From the NCBI RefSeq assembly GCF_023159225.1, contig NC_063171.1, positions 10,361,826 to 10,425,825 on the forward strand: a DNA stretch of 64,000 bases, in the 5' to 3' direction. This document shows positions 1-9,961 of the stretch, in pieces (position 1 is the first letter of the stretch; each line of letters opens with the position of its first letter). The position numbers were made by a program, and so were the translations under genes. The stretch is from Perognathus longimembris pacificus (lineage: Eukaryota > Chordata > Mammalia > Rodentia > Heteromyidae). The notes beneath the pieces are model-generated. The model did not search any database and had not been told where the DNA came from. It saw nothing but the letters and a program-made list of their open reading frames with translations.

Positions 1-190
1 AGCAATTTGGTGTGTGCACCTTATCTAGGTGGTAGCTTATATAACTCTGCCGCTAGAGGGGAAGTAGGTTGGTCTGAGTGGTGAGTGGGAGCGGCCAATT
101 ATAGCTCTAGGGCGAGAGTTCTGGTATGGGTGGAGCTAGGGGCTAGTGGGAGAGGCTGAGGACCTGAGGTGGGGGAAATACTAACAGAAT
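1..190 (-). repeat. Partial copy of the 10.5-11.2 kb LTR-like repeat
   Basis: Aligns with the reverse complement of about 10907-11095 over most of its length, with scattered substitutions and small indels. It is cut by the window edge, so its other end is outside. Confidence 0.65.
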
Positions 191-311
191 TACAGGCATG
201 AAAACAAATTATTTCAGCCATATTCACCCTCTGAATGCAAACTATAAAACTCTTGAACAATAATTTTGTAGGCTAGTTTGTACCTAGAAGACTCATTGTT
301 ATTTATTATTA

Positions 312-524
312 TTTTTCTTTTTTTTTTTTTTGGCCAGTCCTGGGCCTTGGACTCAGGGCCTGAGCACCATCGCTGGCTTCTTCCTGCTCAAGGCTAGCAC
401 TCTGCCACCTGAGCCACAGCGCCCCTTCTGGCCGTTTTCCATATATGTGGTGCTGGGGAATCGAACCAAGAGCTTCATGTGTAGGAGGCAAGCACTCTTG
501 CCACTAGGCCATATTCCCAGCCCC
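312..524 (-). mobile_element. IDL-Geo SINE, full length
   Basis: Poly-T then GGCCAGTCCTGGGCC... to CATATTCCCAGCCCC: an antisense full dimer (right Geo half first, then the tRNA-like half). Confidence 0.9.
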
Positions 525-530
525 TGTTTT

Positions 531-755
531 CATTTTTTGTTGGTCCTAAGGGCTTGAACTCAGGGCCTGGGCAGTGTCCCTGACAGGGCTAGTGCTCTAC
601 CACTTGAACAGTGCCACTTCTGGCATTTTCTAAGTAGTTTATTGGAGATCAGCTTCTAGCTAACTTTCCTGCCCAGGCTGGCTTCACACTGAAATCTTCA
701 GATCTCAGCTTCCTAAGTAGCTAGGATTACAGGTGGGAGCTACCAGTGTCTGGCT
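531..755 (-). mobile_element. B1-Geo SINE
   Basis: The antisense Geo half joins a 7SL/B1-like half (TCAGATCTCAGCTTCC...GGATTACAGGTGGGAGC). It abuts the preceding SINE. Confidence 0.85.
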
Positions 756-940
756 AAGATTCCTCAGTGTGTAAGTATAAATAGAATCATTGCTGTGGAA
801 AACTGAAAAATAGTGATTATTGTTATCATAGGACTTGGCAATTATAGTAGCATGGTGACTTTATATTTAATGACAGTGAATTATTAGTAAACATTAGCCT
901 GAAAAGCATGAAATTTGACAACTTTCATTGAAAAGGAAAA

Positions 941-1150
941 GGCTGTGGAGCATGGTGGGATACATCCATAATCCCATCACTAGAAGAAACTGAAGTAGGT
1001 AGATCTCAAGTTCCTGACCAACCTAGATTAAATATACAGACCTTACCTCTGTAAAGACAAGGGAGAGAGAGGCCTGGGTCCACAGCTCAAAGATAGAACA
1101 AGGTCTTTTCATGCAGAGGTTCCAGGGTTCAGTTACCAGAATTAAAGAAA
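941..1150 (+). mobile_element. Old B1 plus tRNA-like composite SINE
   Basis: The B1-like start GGCTGTGGAGCATGGTGGGA is followed by a degraded tRNA-like part (GGTTCCAGGGTTCAGTTACC). Highly diverged. Confidence 0.5.
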
Positions 1151-1313
1151 GGAGGTAGGCTTCAAGCAGAAGCTTAGCATGCTCTAAATACTCACTGTTG
1201 TGGCCAAATGCAGATACCCCAAAGACCACTGAGACAAAGACCAATGCCCTCAGGCTAACGTGCTCACCAGACTCAGCTGAAACACCAGGACCTTGAGAAA
1301 GGGGATTGCACAC

Positions 1314-1516
1314 TTTTTTTTTTTCCCCATTCCTGGGCCTTGGACTAAGGGCCTGAGCACTGTCCCTGGCTTCTTTTTGCTCAAGGGTAGGCCTCTGCCA
1401 CTTGAGCCACAGTGCTACTTCTGGCTTTGTTCTATATATGTGGTGCTGGGGAATCGAACCTGAGGCTTCATGTATACGAGGCAAGCACTCTTGCCACTAG
1501 GTCATATCCCCAGCCC
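1314..1516 (-). mobile_element. IDL-Geo SINE with TSD
   Basis: Full antisense dimer. TSD GATTGCACAC plus T-run at 1304-1313 and 1518 onward. Confidence 0.92.
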
Positions 1517-1779
1517 AGATTGCACACTTTTTATACAGGTGAGCAAATAACTTTAGGGGCTTCCCATGTTGGCAGCTATCCTATTGGTTGACCTTCAGCA
1601 ATGCCTGATACATTGGTTAGGGGCCATCTGCACATTTCAAAACAGCAACGGTTTATTCTTGGCTAGGTCAGCTTGCCCCCTAGCTGTTGTTTGGTTGGCT
1701 TCTGGATGGGTACATAGTTGTGGTTTTTCCCAGTTGACTGCGCTCTTATCTTCTCAGAGTCAGCTCTAACTCTAACATG

Positions 1780-1907
1780 GCACTCTGCTGCTTGAGCCAC
1801 AGCGCCACTTCTGGCTGTTTTCTATATATGTGGTGCTGGGGAATCGAGCCCAGGGCTTCATGTATATGAGTCAAGCACTCTTGCCACTAGGCCATATTCT
1901 CAGACCC
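1780..1907 (-). mobile_element. IDL-Geo SINE, 3'-truncated
   Basis: Begins inside the Geo half (GCACTCTGCTGCTTGAGCC) and lacks the poly-A end, so this copy was cut by a later deletion. Confidence 0.85.
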
Positions 1908-2110
1908 TCGTTTCTATTTTTGATTGTTATTATGAAGAGAGGGGTTGCAATTACATAATTTAGATAGAATGCATTTCTTTTTGGAAGTGTCACACCTTCA
2001 GTTTCTCTCCCAGTTTTTCCTTCCCATCCCCACCCACAAATTGTATGGTTCATTTTCGACAGTGTCTAGTGAGTAGCACTGCAGCCTTTGTTCACCTTTT
2101 GTTCCGCCAT

Positions 2111-2338
2111 TTCTTTTCTTTCTTTCTTTCTTTCTTTTTTTTTTTTTGCCAGTCCTGGGCCTTGGACTCAGGGCCTGAGCACTGTCCCTGGCTTCTTTTT
2201 GCTCAAGGCTAGCACTTGGCCACTTGAGCCACAGCACCACTTCTGGCTGTTTTCTGTATACGTGGTGCTGGGGAATCGAACCTAGGGCTTCATGTATTCA
2301 AGGCAAGCACTCTTGACACTAGGCCATATCCCCAGCCC
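2111..2338 (-). mobile_element. IDL-Geo SINE with (CTTT)n tail
   Basis: Full antisense dimer. Its poly-T tail has evolved to (CTTT)n. TSD TTGTTCYGCCATTT on both sides with one mismatch. Confidence 0.9.
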
Positions 2339-2480
2339 AATTGTTCTGCCATTTATGTACCCCCTTTGTCCTCCCAAAGACAAATAAAAGACAAGACAAA
2401 AATAAAATAAACAGCAATAACAACAAAAAAAGCCATTTGTTTCCATTTCCTGGAGTTCATTTTGATATAATTTTGTTTTT

Positions 2481-2718
2481 ATTTTTTCCCCAGTCCTGGG
2501 ACTTGAATTCAGGGCCTGGGCACTGTCCCTGAGCTTCTTTATGCTCCAGGCTAGCATTCTACCACTTGAGCCACTGTGCCAGTTCCAGTTTTTCAGTAGT
2601 TTATTGGAGATAAGAGTCTCATGGACTTTCCTGCCCAATCTGACTTTGGTCCATGGTCCTCAGATCTCAGCCTCCTGAGGGAGCTAGGGTTATAGGTGTG
2701 ATCCACTGGCACTCAGCT
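2481..2718 (-). mobile_element. B1-Geo SINE
   Basis: Antisense. Geo part CCCAGTCCTGGGACTTGAATTC, B1 part to GTGATCCACTGGCACTCAGC. Confidence 0.85.
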
Positions 2719-2721
2719 TAA

Positions 2722-2972
2722 ATATTATTTTACATGATGAGATGTACATTGGCATTGAACCTTTGTGTTCCTTTCCTAAGAATATCCTCCTTTGCTCTCA
2801 CTATGTGTGAAAGCTTAGAGTCTTGTTCAATTTATCATGTTCTGGTGTGTTTTAGATTGTTTTAGCATACGAGTGAAAAAATGTGCTACTGGTCTCTGAG
2901 CTTGGCTTACCTCAATATGATTTGTTCTAGGTCCATCCATTCATCCATTTCTCTTCAAAAACATACTATTCT
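2722..2972 (-). mobile_element. L1 3' fragment, antisense
   Basis: Ends with the familiar L1 block AGGTCCATCCATTCATCC on the plus strand. It continues at 3188-3261 after a SINE insertion. Confidence 0.6.
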
Positions 2973-3187
2973 ATTTTTTTTTTTTTTTGCCAGTCCTGGG
3001 GCTTGACTTCAGGGCCTGAGTACTGTCCCTGGCTGCTTCTTCTTCTTTTTTTTTTCTCAAGGCTAGCACTCTATCACTTGAGCCACAGTGCCACTTCTGG
3101 CTTTTTTATATATGTGGTACCAAGGAATTAAACCCAGGGCTTCATGTATGGCAGGCAAGTACTCTACCACTAGGCCATATTCCCAGA
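2973..3187 (-). mobile_element. IDL-Geo SINE inserted in L1
   Basis: Full antisense dimer with a second poly-T interruption inside the Geo half. It separates two L1 pieces. Confidence 0.88.
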
Positions 3188-3261
3188 TATGTGTATATGT
3201 GCCACATTTTTGTTTTTTCCACAACTTGACTATTGTGAACAGTGCTGAAGTTTCATTTTCT
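3188..3261 (-). mobile_element. L1 fragment, antisense, continuation
   Basis: CCACAACTTGACTATTGTGAACAGTGCTG is the plus-strand look of an L1 3' region; it continues the 2.7-kb fragment. Confidence 0.6.
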
Positions 3262-3335
3262 TTGATGTTGAGGATTGAAGCCAGGACTTCAAGTATGCTA
3301 GGCAAGCATTCTACCACTAAATTACATTGTCAGTC
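3262..3335 (-). mobile_element. tRNA-derived SINE monomer, antisense
   Basis: GGCAAGCATTCTACCACTAAA is the antisense ID-like box A region; no Geo half is attached. Old. Confidence 0.5.
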
Positions 3336-3556
3336 AAAAAATACATGTTTACAAAAATGGTTTCCAATCAAGATTAGGAGAAAGGCAAAATACCAGCTAC
3401 TGGTATTTTTTCCACACGTGTGCTGATAGTCCTGACAATGCATAGCCAAAAACATGAGCAACTTTGCTAAATGATGAAAGTAGCCCACTGGACACAACAA
3501 AATGAGGAATGTGCATAGACACAGAACACACAGAATAAGAAGAAAAGCCATTTCTT

Positions 3557-3763
3557 GTTTTTTCTTTTTGCTAGTCCTTGGGCTTGAACTCAGGGACTGA
3601 GCACTGTTCCTGAGCTTCTTATGCCTAAGGCTAGCACTCTACCACTTGAGCCATAGCACCACAACCCACGATTGGCATTTTCTGTTTGTGGTACTGAGGA
3701 ATTGAACCCAGGGCTTTATGTGTGCTAGGCAAGCATTCTATGACTACGCTATGTTCCCAGTCC
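3557..3763 (-). mobile_element. IDL-Geo SINE, older copy
   Basis: Antisense dimer with many substitutions. Near-TSD AAAGCCATTTCT / AAAGACATTTCT. Confidence 0.85.
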
Positions 3764-3937
3764 AGGAAAGACATTTCTGAAGCAAGGGGTTGCTCTCTAG
3801 ACAAGTCCTTGCAGGGAACCATGCTATTATATAAGACATCATTTTGTACTTGAGAAATGATGTGAGGGGTATCTAAGTGGATTAGGTTCTCCTCTCCTAG
3901 AAACCTGCTGCAAAACTCTCACATCTCCCTCTTTGCT

Positions 3938-4146
3938 ATTTTTTCTGTTCTCTTTTGCCAGTCCTGGGGCTTGAACTCAGGGCCTGGGCACTGTCCCTGA
4001 GCTGCTTTTGTTCAAGGCTAGCACCCTACCACTTGAGCCACAGCACCACTTCTGTCTTTTTTCTATATATGTGGTGCTGAGGAATCAAACCCAGGGCTTC
4101 ATGCATGTGAGGCAAGCACTCTACCACTAAGCCACATTCCCAGCCC
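3938..4146 (-). mobile_element. IDL-Geo SINE
   Basis: Antisense full dimer, GCCAGTCCTGGGGCTTGAAC to ACATTCCCAGCCC. Confidence 0.9.
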
Positions 4147-4711
4147 AACTCTGTTATTTTTCTCAGCAAGACACCTACCCTCAGAAAGGTTAGCTGATTT
4201 TCCCAGATCACACCATTAGCAAGAAAGGGAAGGAAGATTAAATTTCAGATGTTATAAGATAATATTATGTTGCAGTTTATCCTGTTATTTCATCTTGGAA
4301 AGGGAGGACAATTGTCTCCCAAGATGTCTTTCAGAGGTGAGAAGCAGAAACTCACAGGCATTCAGGTGAGTCCCTTCAGAGCTGGTTGCTTACAAGGAAG
4401 CCCATAGCTCGCTCTGCTTTCAGAGACTTTACTTCTAAATACACATGTCATCCAGGAGCCCTTGGGCTGGGGTGAGAGGGTATGTACTTCTCCCTCAGTG
4501 CTAGCAGTGTATGCCAGTTTCCTAGCAGTTACTTAGCACTAGGTACCTTGGAATTAACACAGTGTACCTGAAGGGGAGACAGTATATTACTCTTGCTGGG
4601 TAAACCAACAGGCACAAAATGCAGATGGTTGGTTCAATGATCAGGGATAGATATTGGCTTATTGAATGGGAGCATCCCTGAAAAATGAAGCGGCCTAACT
4701 GTCCACCCCCA
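4147..4711. other. Unique intergenic stretch
   Basis: No exon, SINE or LTR recognised. Confidence 0.5.
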
Positions 4712-4946
4712 CTTTTGTGCTGGTTCTGAGGCTTGGACTCAGGGCCTGAGCACTGTCCCTGAGCTTTTTTTGCTCAAATGAATGCTCTACCACTTGAACC
4801 ACAGTGCTACTTCCATCTTTTTTGGTTCTTAATTAGAGAAAAAAAAATTCTTGCAGACTTTCCTGCCCAAGGTGGTTTTGAACTGTAATCCTCAGAGCTC
4901 AGCCTCAAGTAGTTAGGATTCCAGGCATGAGCTTCTAGCACCCAAC
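4712..4946 (-). mobile_element. B1-Geo SINE, diverged
   Basis: Antisense Geo half followed by B1-like CAGAGCTCAGCCTCAAGTAG. Several small deletions. Confidence 0.8.
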
Positions 4947-5184
4947 CCCTTTCTCTCTCTTAAATAATGAGGATGTAGCCTCAGGTGCATCATAACAAGT
5001 TACAGGTATAGTGGACATTAAGGAGCAAGCATGCCTTGCTCTGTGGCCCAGCCTCTTGCAAATCTACCATCTACTTAAATCTCCCTAGCTGCTATGCAGG
5101 TCTGATGAACAGAAAGGACATATATTTCACAAACCATTTGTCCAGGTGTACTTAGGTGAGATCCAACTGGATTGTCCAATTTCT

Positions 5185-5389
5185 TTTTTTTTTTTTTTTT
5201 GGCCAGTCCTGGGGCTTGGACTCAGGGCCTGAGCACTGTCCCTGGCTTCTTTTTGCTCAAGGCTAGCACTCTGCCACTTGAGCCACAGCGCCACTTCTGG
5301 ACATTTTCTGTATATGTGGTGCTGGGGAATCGAACCCAGGGCCTCATGTATATGAGGCACTCTTGCCACTAGGCCATATCCCCAGCCCC
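5185..5389 (-). mobile_element. IDL-Geo SINE, first of a tandem pair
   Basis: Antisense full dimer. The left flank 5167-5184 is CTGGATTGTCCAATTTCT, repeated only after the second SINE. Confidence 0.92.
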
Positions 5390-5398
5390 AAAATGTAG

Positions 5399-5399
<1 letters not shown>

Positions 5400-5431
<32 letters not shown>

Positions 5432-5620
5432 CAGTTCTGGGGCTTGGACTCAGGGCCTGAGCACTGTCCCTGGCTTCTTTTTGCTCAAGGCTAGTACTCT
5501 GCCACTTGAGCCACAGCGCCACTTCTGGCCATTTTCTGTATATGTGATGCTGGGGAATCGAACCCAGGGCCTCATGTATATGAGGCAAGCACTCTTGCCA
5601 CTAGGCCATATCCCCAGCCC
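5400..5620 (-). mobile_element. IDL-Geo SINE, second of a tandem pair
   Basis: Antisense full dimer with about 29 T before GCCAGTTCTGG. Followed at 5621-5638 by the same 18-bp CTGGATTGTCCAATTTCT that precedes the first SINE. Confidence 0.92.
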
Positions 5621-5638
5621 CTGGATTGTCCAATTTCT

Positions 5639-5992
5639 AAGCACAAACCCAGACCACACAAAGCCATTCCAGGCCTGGCCCTCCCACCCATTCACCTATT
5701 CCCCAATAATCCTGGATAAATAAGATATGTTTTTCACTGTGTGTTAATATCTGATTGGTAATGAGCCTCTGAAGCTTAATTGAAGCCTAAGTACCAAATG
5801 AAGCCAAGTATCAAACATGACTTTCCTAAACCACATCTCCATGAATCTCAGCCCTGGAAAACTACCTACTCCTAACAATGCTGAAAAGAAAGGTGTATGG
5901 AAATAGCACTGGGTGGCACAAGCAGAAATAAATTCCAGAAGCATCATTCGGTCAAGCTGTGGCACCTATTCCTAACTACCTGCTCATACTTT
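5639..5992. other. Unique intergenic stretch
   Basis: Nothing recognised between the SINE pair and the microsatellite. Confidence 0.5.
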
Positions 5993-6037
5993 CTCTGTGT
6001 CTGTCTGTCTGTCTGTCTCTGTCTTTCTGTCTGTCTT

Positions 6038-6073
<36 letters not shown>

Positions 6074-6098
6074 CATCTCTCTCTCTCCCCCTCTCCCC
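5993..6098 (+). repeat. (TCTG)n / (CT)n microsatellite
   Basis: Interrupted TCTG runs pass into CT-rich sequence. Confidence 0.95.
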
Positions 6099-6507
6099 TT
6101 AGGATATAGGGAATGCCATCCACAGCCAGCAGCCTTCCTCTCAGGGTGTGACAGAGATGAGTAGGTCATAAAATAAATAACATGGAAAACAAAAGCAGCA
6201 ATATTTGTGGAAAGCACGATCACTTGGACAGGGGAGTGGGTCCTTTCATAAAAGCTTTTCTGAGGGGTCAGAGTATCTGGTATGCTTTGTGACCACCCCA
6301 TTCTCCTGGCCAGTGATCTTTGGGCTGGACGTAAAGAGTGTTTTATTTGGGTCCACAGTTTCAGAGGCTTCAGCCCACAGTTGGTTGCCTTCATTGCCTG
6401 TGCTCTGTGGTGAGATGGGTATGCATGGTGAATCCAGCTGCTTACCTTGGACACTGGGAATCAAAAGGGAAAAGAAGGGGCTTAGGTCCCAACATTCCCT
6501 TCAAAAG
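6099..6507. other. Unique stretch left of the provirus
   Basis: Overlapping open frames on both strands of up to 156 codons, partly running into the microsatellite or LTR. I recognise no product. Confidence 0.4.
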
Positions 6508-6815
6508 TGTTGTGCCAAGTCGCAAGACCACCCCCAAGAAGACCACCGAGATTCAGACACTCCGAAATGCAAAAGCAAGGCAAGGCTTTATTTAACGAGC
6601 TGCCAACTTGGGCCTCGTCCTACCCACCGACACAGCGGAGGTTAGGAGGAAGCCCCGAGCTGTGATTACACAGGGCTTATAAAGGCAAAGAACAAGGTTA
6701 CAACCATCAGCTGTGCAAGCAAGATTAGAACACAGGTACAAATCTGATTGGCTCAGGGTTCGATTCTAAAATGGGGTTCACGTGGTGGGGCCTGACTTCA
6801 AAGTCTGGCACCTCA
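6508..6815 (-). repeat. 3' LTR of the provirus
   Basis: 308 bp, same boundaries and same length as the 5' LTR. On the minus strand the CCAAT element is at about 6747-6751, the TATA-like box at 6676-6683 and AATAAA at 6587-6592. It directly follows the polypurine tract. Confidence 0.93.
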
Positions 6816-6834
6816 TTTCCCCCTTTTTCTTTTT
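6816..6834 (-). other. Polypurine tract of the provirus
   Basis: The minus strand reads AAAAAGAAAAAGGGGGAAA directly before the 3' LTR TGAGG. This is the standard position and composition for plus-strand priming. Confidence 0.85.
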
Positions 6835-7079
6835 GGTACCTTGGGAGCCAATCATGGCTCCATTGTGTCCATTTCAATGGCTTGCATGTCTAGGGGATGA
6901 TATAGAGGTAAGGCATGGGTCAGTAGGGCCAAAAGTAGTATCCGAAAATAACTCTGGTCCCTCGGTTTTAAAGGGGGGCTGATGGGTGAAGATCATCCAT
7001 CTTCTGTAACTTCTTCAGGCTGACTCAGGAGTGTTGACCTCACCCAGCCAGGAACCTATAACCCTAGTCTACTTTACCA

Positions 7080-7182
7080 AGGGACTGCAGGATTCACCTC
7101 ACTTTGGAGTGAGCTGCCAAAATAACATTAACACCAGCCAGGGTAGTAAGGAAAGAAGGCAAAAAGAAAATTATAACAATAT
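7080..7182 (-). pseudogene. Possible env leader remnant
   Basis: Just after the pol stop, the minus strand encodes a hydrophobic run (begins LNIVIIFFLPSFL) that soon ends in a stop. The position fits an env signal peptide, which starts at the pol end in gammaretroviruses. No surface or transmembrane domain follows. The call rests on position and hydrophobicity only. Confidence 0.3.
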
Positions 7183-7374
7183 TCAGTCTAACTTTCTTTT
7201 CTTGAGGCGAAGGCGAAGCGGCCCAGCTGGGTGCTTGGAGACCTCCCATGTTCCATCACGGTAGTTGTCATCCAGGGCAAAGGGGTCAGCTGGCCTGGCG
7301 TGGAAGCAATGAACCCAAGTGGCGATGCCGTCCAGGGTCCCCTCCACCGTGGTTAATCTGTTGATTGGGGGCAT
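7183..7374 (-). pseudogene. pol remnant: integrase C-terminal end
   Basis: About 60 codons stay open to a stop at 7183. The frame contains LDGIATWVHCFHARPA and ends in a basic RLRLKKRK tail. This resembles the C-terminal end of gammaretroviral integrase. A stop lies just upstream of the frame and no upstream pol sequence is visible, so this is a truncated fragment. It is probably retained because the end of pol and start of env overlap near cis-acting sequence. The integrase catalytic core is absent. Confidence 0.75.
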
Positions 7375-7763
7375 TGGCAAGCTGACAGGCCTTTAACAGA
7401 TCTCAATAAGGACAACACAATCTCAGGTCTACAAGCTTTCTTTCCTAAACAGATGTATCAACTTAAAATTCTTACTGCCAGTCAGGGCTTTGAGTAAATG
7501 CGGGGGGTGAGATTTTAATCTATCCTCTCATTTAACAAACTTACCCTTACCAACCACTATCACATATGACTGGCAAATTCCTGCCCAGTAGACAGACATG
7601 GGCACTGGAAAGGCATGCTCATGAACTATTCTTCTAGGACTTCCCGGCTTTAACTTTTGAAAGGCCAACAGTAGTGACTCTAGGATCTGACACCATCTCT
7701 GCCATCCAAGCAGTGGCTTACTGCCTCTGGATACTCCATCACTTTTGTCCCAGGAGGAGTGAC

Positions 7764-7945
7764 TTTCGACTTGGACTCAGGGCCTGAGTGCTGTCCCTCA
7801 GCTCTCCAGCTCAAGACTAGCACCGTACCACTTTTGAGCTCCACACTACTCCGTTCCCAGCACTCTGCTGGCTGATTAGAGACAAGTCTCTCACAGGGAC
7901 CTTTCTTTGCCCGGGCTGGCTTCGAACAGCAGATTCAGATCAATG
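7764..7945 (-). mobile_element. B1-Geo SINE fragment inside the provirus
   Basis: Antisense remnant recognisable from CTTGGACTCAGGGCCTGAG through GCCCGGGCTGGCTTCGAAC. It is markedly degraded compared with the 1% LTR divergence of its host element. Confidence 0.7.
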
Positions 7946-9014
7946 AGTCTTATAAGGGGCCACTTTACTCCAATTATAAGCAACAAGGTGGTCCACACAG
8001 AAGTAGTTTTTAAGCATGCTCTCTTACCTGGAACTTAATTAAGGGTCAGTATTAGATCTTGACAAACTTGTAGGAATCACCTGTGCTTCTCTGTGGGCCT
8101 GCTGGAAACTGTTACAAAAAACCTACAAAGAAGCTAGAATGGCAATTAAACATTTTGGTAGCCATAATTCTCCTTTTCTCACTTTGCAATAATTATTTAG
8201 GACAATTTTACTTCCAAATTTTCTTATCTAGAAATGTATTCTTGATTTCCAAAGCCTTTTTAACACTAATACAACACTTTAGCTTTTATCTGCATTGGAA
8301 AAACTGAAGCTCACAGGCAATCTGAAACCAGGTGCCGCCCTTTGCTTACGGGCTGCTTGTTTCAAAAGAGCCTTTTTTTTTTTCTTCAGTCCCAGTTACT
8401 GCATGGCATGAAGACCTTTGAATTTAAACTTAGTTTTGCATCATACTGCAGTCTTGAACATGTTCACACTCACACATGCACACACACATTTTCAAAAGAT
8501 CTTAAAGCACGCTGAATAAGCATCGGCCATACATTTTAAGACAAAAACCTTTAACAAATGATTTTAGCATTCTCCAGCCTCATTTTCCAGGGCTTGATAG
8601 TTTTAGTAAAACATTTTTAGTCTTAGTAAAACATTTTAGCGCACCAAACAATTTTCTGCTTAAGAAGGCTGGGTGGGGGTCCCCCTAGAGTTCTTTCTGT
8701 GGACACTCACACTCTGATTGTGAACCATCGCCTGTACATCTTTCCAATGAGCTATGCAGGTTTGACACAAGAGAGACTGTTAGACTTACAAACAACACAG
8801 AGATGACAACGCAGCATGGTGAGGTCACTCCCTGCCACCTGTGGGTGGCTTGGGCTGGCCCTACATCCACCCCGTCGGCGGCTCGTTTAGGAGGCCCTCC
8901 TGGTCAGTTCCGGCCAAAAACCAAACTGACTCGCGCCCTACAAGTATAAGCAAAAGCAAAACAGACAAACAGACAAAGACAAATTACAGGACACGACAAA
9001 TGAACAGCGCTGTT
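7946..9014 (-). other. Provirus interior without recognised genes
   Basis: About 1 kb of AT-rich sequence between the leader and the SINE fragment, with short A/T runs and many stops. A 61-codon minus-strand frame at 8685-8870 has a hydrophobic middle, but I recognise no retroviral domain. It occupies the place where gag should be. Confidence 0.5.
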
Positions 9015-9027
9015 TTCTTACCTTCGG
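9015..9027 (-). promoter_or_regulatory. Retroviral leader splice donor
   Basis: The minus strand reads CCGAAGGTAAGAA, a strong donor (AAG|GTAAGA) about 50 bases after the LTR. In gammaretroviruses a leader donor makes the spliced env message. Confidence 0.6.
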
Positions 9028-9055
9028 AGTCTGGGATCTCGGGGTCTCTGGGGCT

Positions 9056-9073
9056 ATCCCGGACAAAACCCCA
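9056..9073 (-). other. Primer binding site, tRNA-Pro type
   Basis: Immediately after the 5' LTR end plus TT, the minus strand reads TGGGGTTTTGTCCGGGAT. This matches the usual tRNA-Pro primer site of gammaretroviruses at 15 of 18 positions, by my comparison. The three changes are at positions 6, 7 and 9. Confidence 0.85.
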
Positions 9074-9075
9074 AA

Positions 9076-9383
9076 TGTTGTGCCAAGTCGCAAGACCACC
9101 CCCAAGAAGACCACCGAGATTCAGACACTCTGAAATGCAAAAGCAAGGCAAGGCTTTATTTAACGAGCTGCCAACTCGGGCCTCATCCTACCCACCGACA
9201 CAGCGGAGGTTAGGAGGAAGCCCCGAGCTGTGATTACACAGGGCTTATAAAGGCAAAGAACAAGGTTACAACCATCAGCTGTGCAAGCAAGATTAGAACA
9301 CAGGTACAAATCTGATTGGCTCAGGGTTCGATTCTAAAATGGGGTTCACGTGGTGGGGCCTGACTTCAAAGTCTGGCACCTCA
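9076..9383 (-). repeat. 5' LTR of the provirus
   Basis: This 308-bp LTR reads TGAGGTGCC...GGCACAACA on the minus strand. It holds a CCAAT box (GCCAATCAG), a TATA-like TTTATAAG, and an AATAAA polyadenylation signal. It matches the left LTR except at three sites (T/C at about 9130, C/T at about 9178, A/G at about 9186). Confidence 0.93.
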
Positions 9384-9736
9384 AAGTACGTCCCAGTGAC
9401 CTAATTCCCCACACCACCTGCTTCTAGTAGTATCACCAGACTTCAACATGGCAGCTTTTGATGGATACTAAGAGCCCAGCTATGACCAAAACCAACTCTA
9501 CTCACGATCTTCATGAGTCATGGGAGTGGGAAACACGCATCTTAGAGACGACCTGTCCCACAGACAAAACACATAACACTAGATGGCTGACATCACTTTG
9601 ATTCCCATTAATTCAGTCACCCCACTGAGCCCCACCTCTTTCTCCTCAGACTCCCAAACCCTGCTGTTGTAGGAGGTTTGGAATCCAGGAAGTAGAGACC
9701 AAGTAGGTGAGATAAAGGTAACAAAAGTGGGAGGGC
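9384..9736. other. Unique stretch right of the provirus
   Basis: No gene or repeat recognised. Confidence 0.5.
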
Positions 9737-9923
9737 GGGCTGGGAATGTGGATTGGCAGTAGAGTGCTTGCCTGGCATGCATGAAGCCCTGGGTTCAATT
9801 CCTCAGCACCCCATATATAGAAAAAGCCAGAAGTGGCTCTGTGGCTCAAGTGGTAGAGTTCTAGCCTTGGGAAAAAAGAGGCCAGGGACAATGCTCAGGC
9901 TTGAAGTTCAAGCCCCAGCACTG

Positions 9924-9959
<36 letters not shown>
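9737..9959 (+). mobile_element. IDL-Geo SINE with long poly-A
   Basis: Sense dimer GGGCTGGGAATGTGG to CAGCACTGGC, then about 34 A, which suggests a young copy. Confidence 0.92.

Positions 9960-9961
<2 letters not shown>

Larger units (their letters stand above)
6508..9383 (-). mobile_element. Short class-I (gammaretrovirus-like) provirus, non-autonomous
   Basis: A 2.88-kb element on the minus strand bounded by two 308-bp direct LTRs. In order of its own transcription it has: LTR, tRNA-Pro-type primer site, leader with a consensus splice donor, about 1.3 kb of AT-rich non-coding sequence that includes a SINE fragment, the C-terminal end of pol, a short possible env leader, a purine tract, and LTR. 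No gag, protease, reverse transcriptase or full env frame is present. It therefore resembles VL30-type defective elements mobilised by a related virus. LTRs differ at only 3 positions, so the insertion is recent. The 4-bp flanks (AAAG left, AAGT right) do not form a clean target duplication. Confidence 0.88.

Noticed and set aside
5127..5588. Open frames of up to 153 codons containing HEALGSIPQHHIY and EQKEARDSAQAL
   Set aside because: These are translations of IDL-Geo SINEs. The same peptides recur at more than ten places in the window.
6205..6645. 146-codon plus-strand frame
   Set aside because: It runs into the proviral LTR, whose sequence is unrelated to the first half, so it cannot be an inherited gene.
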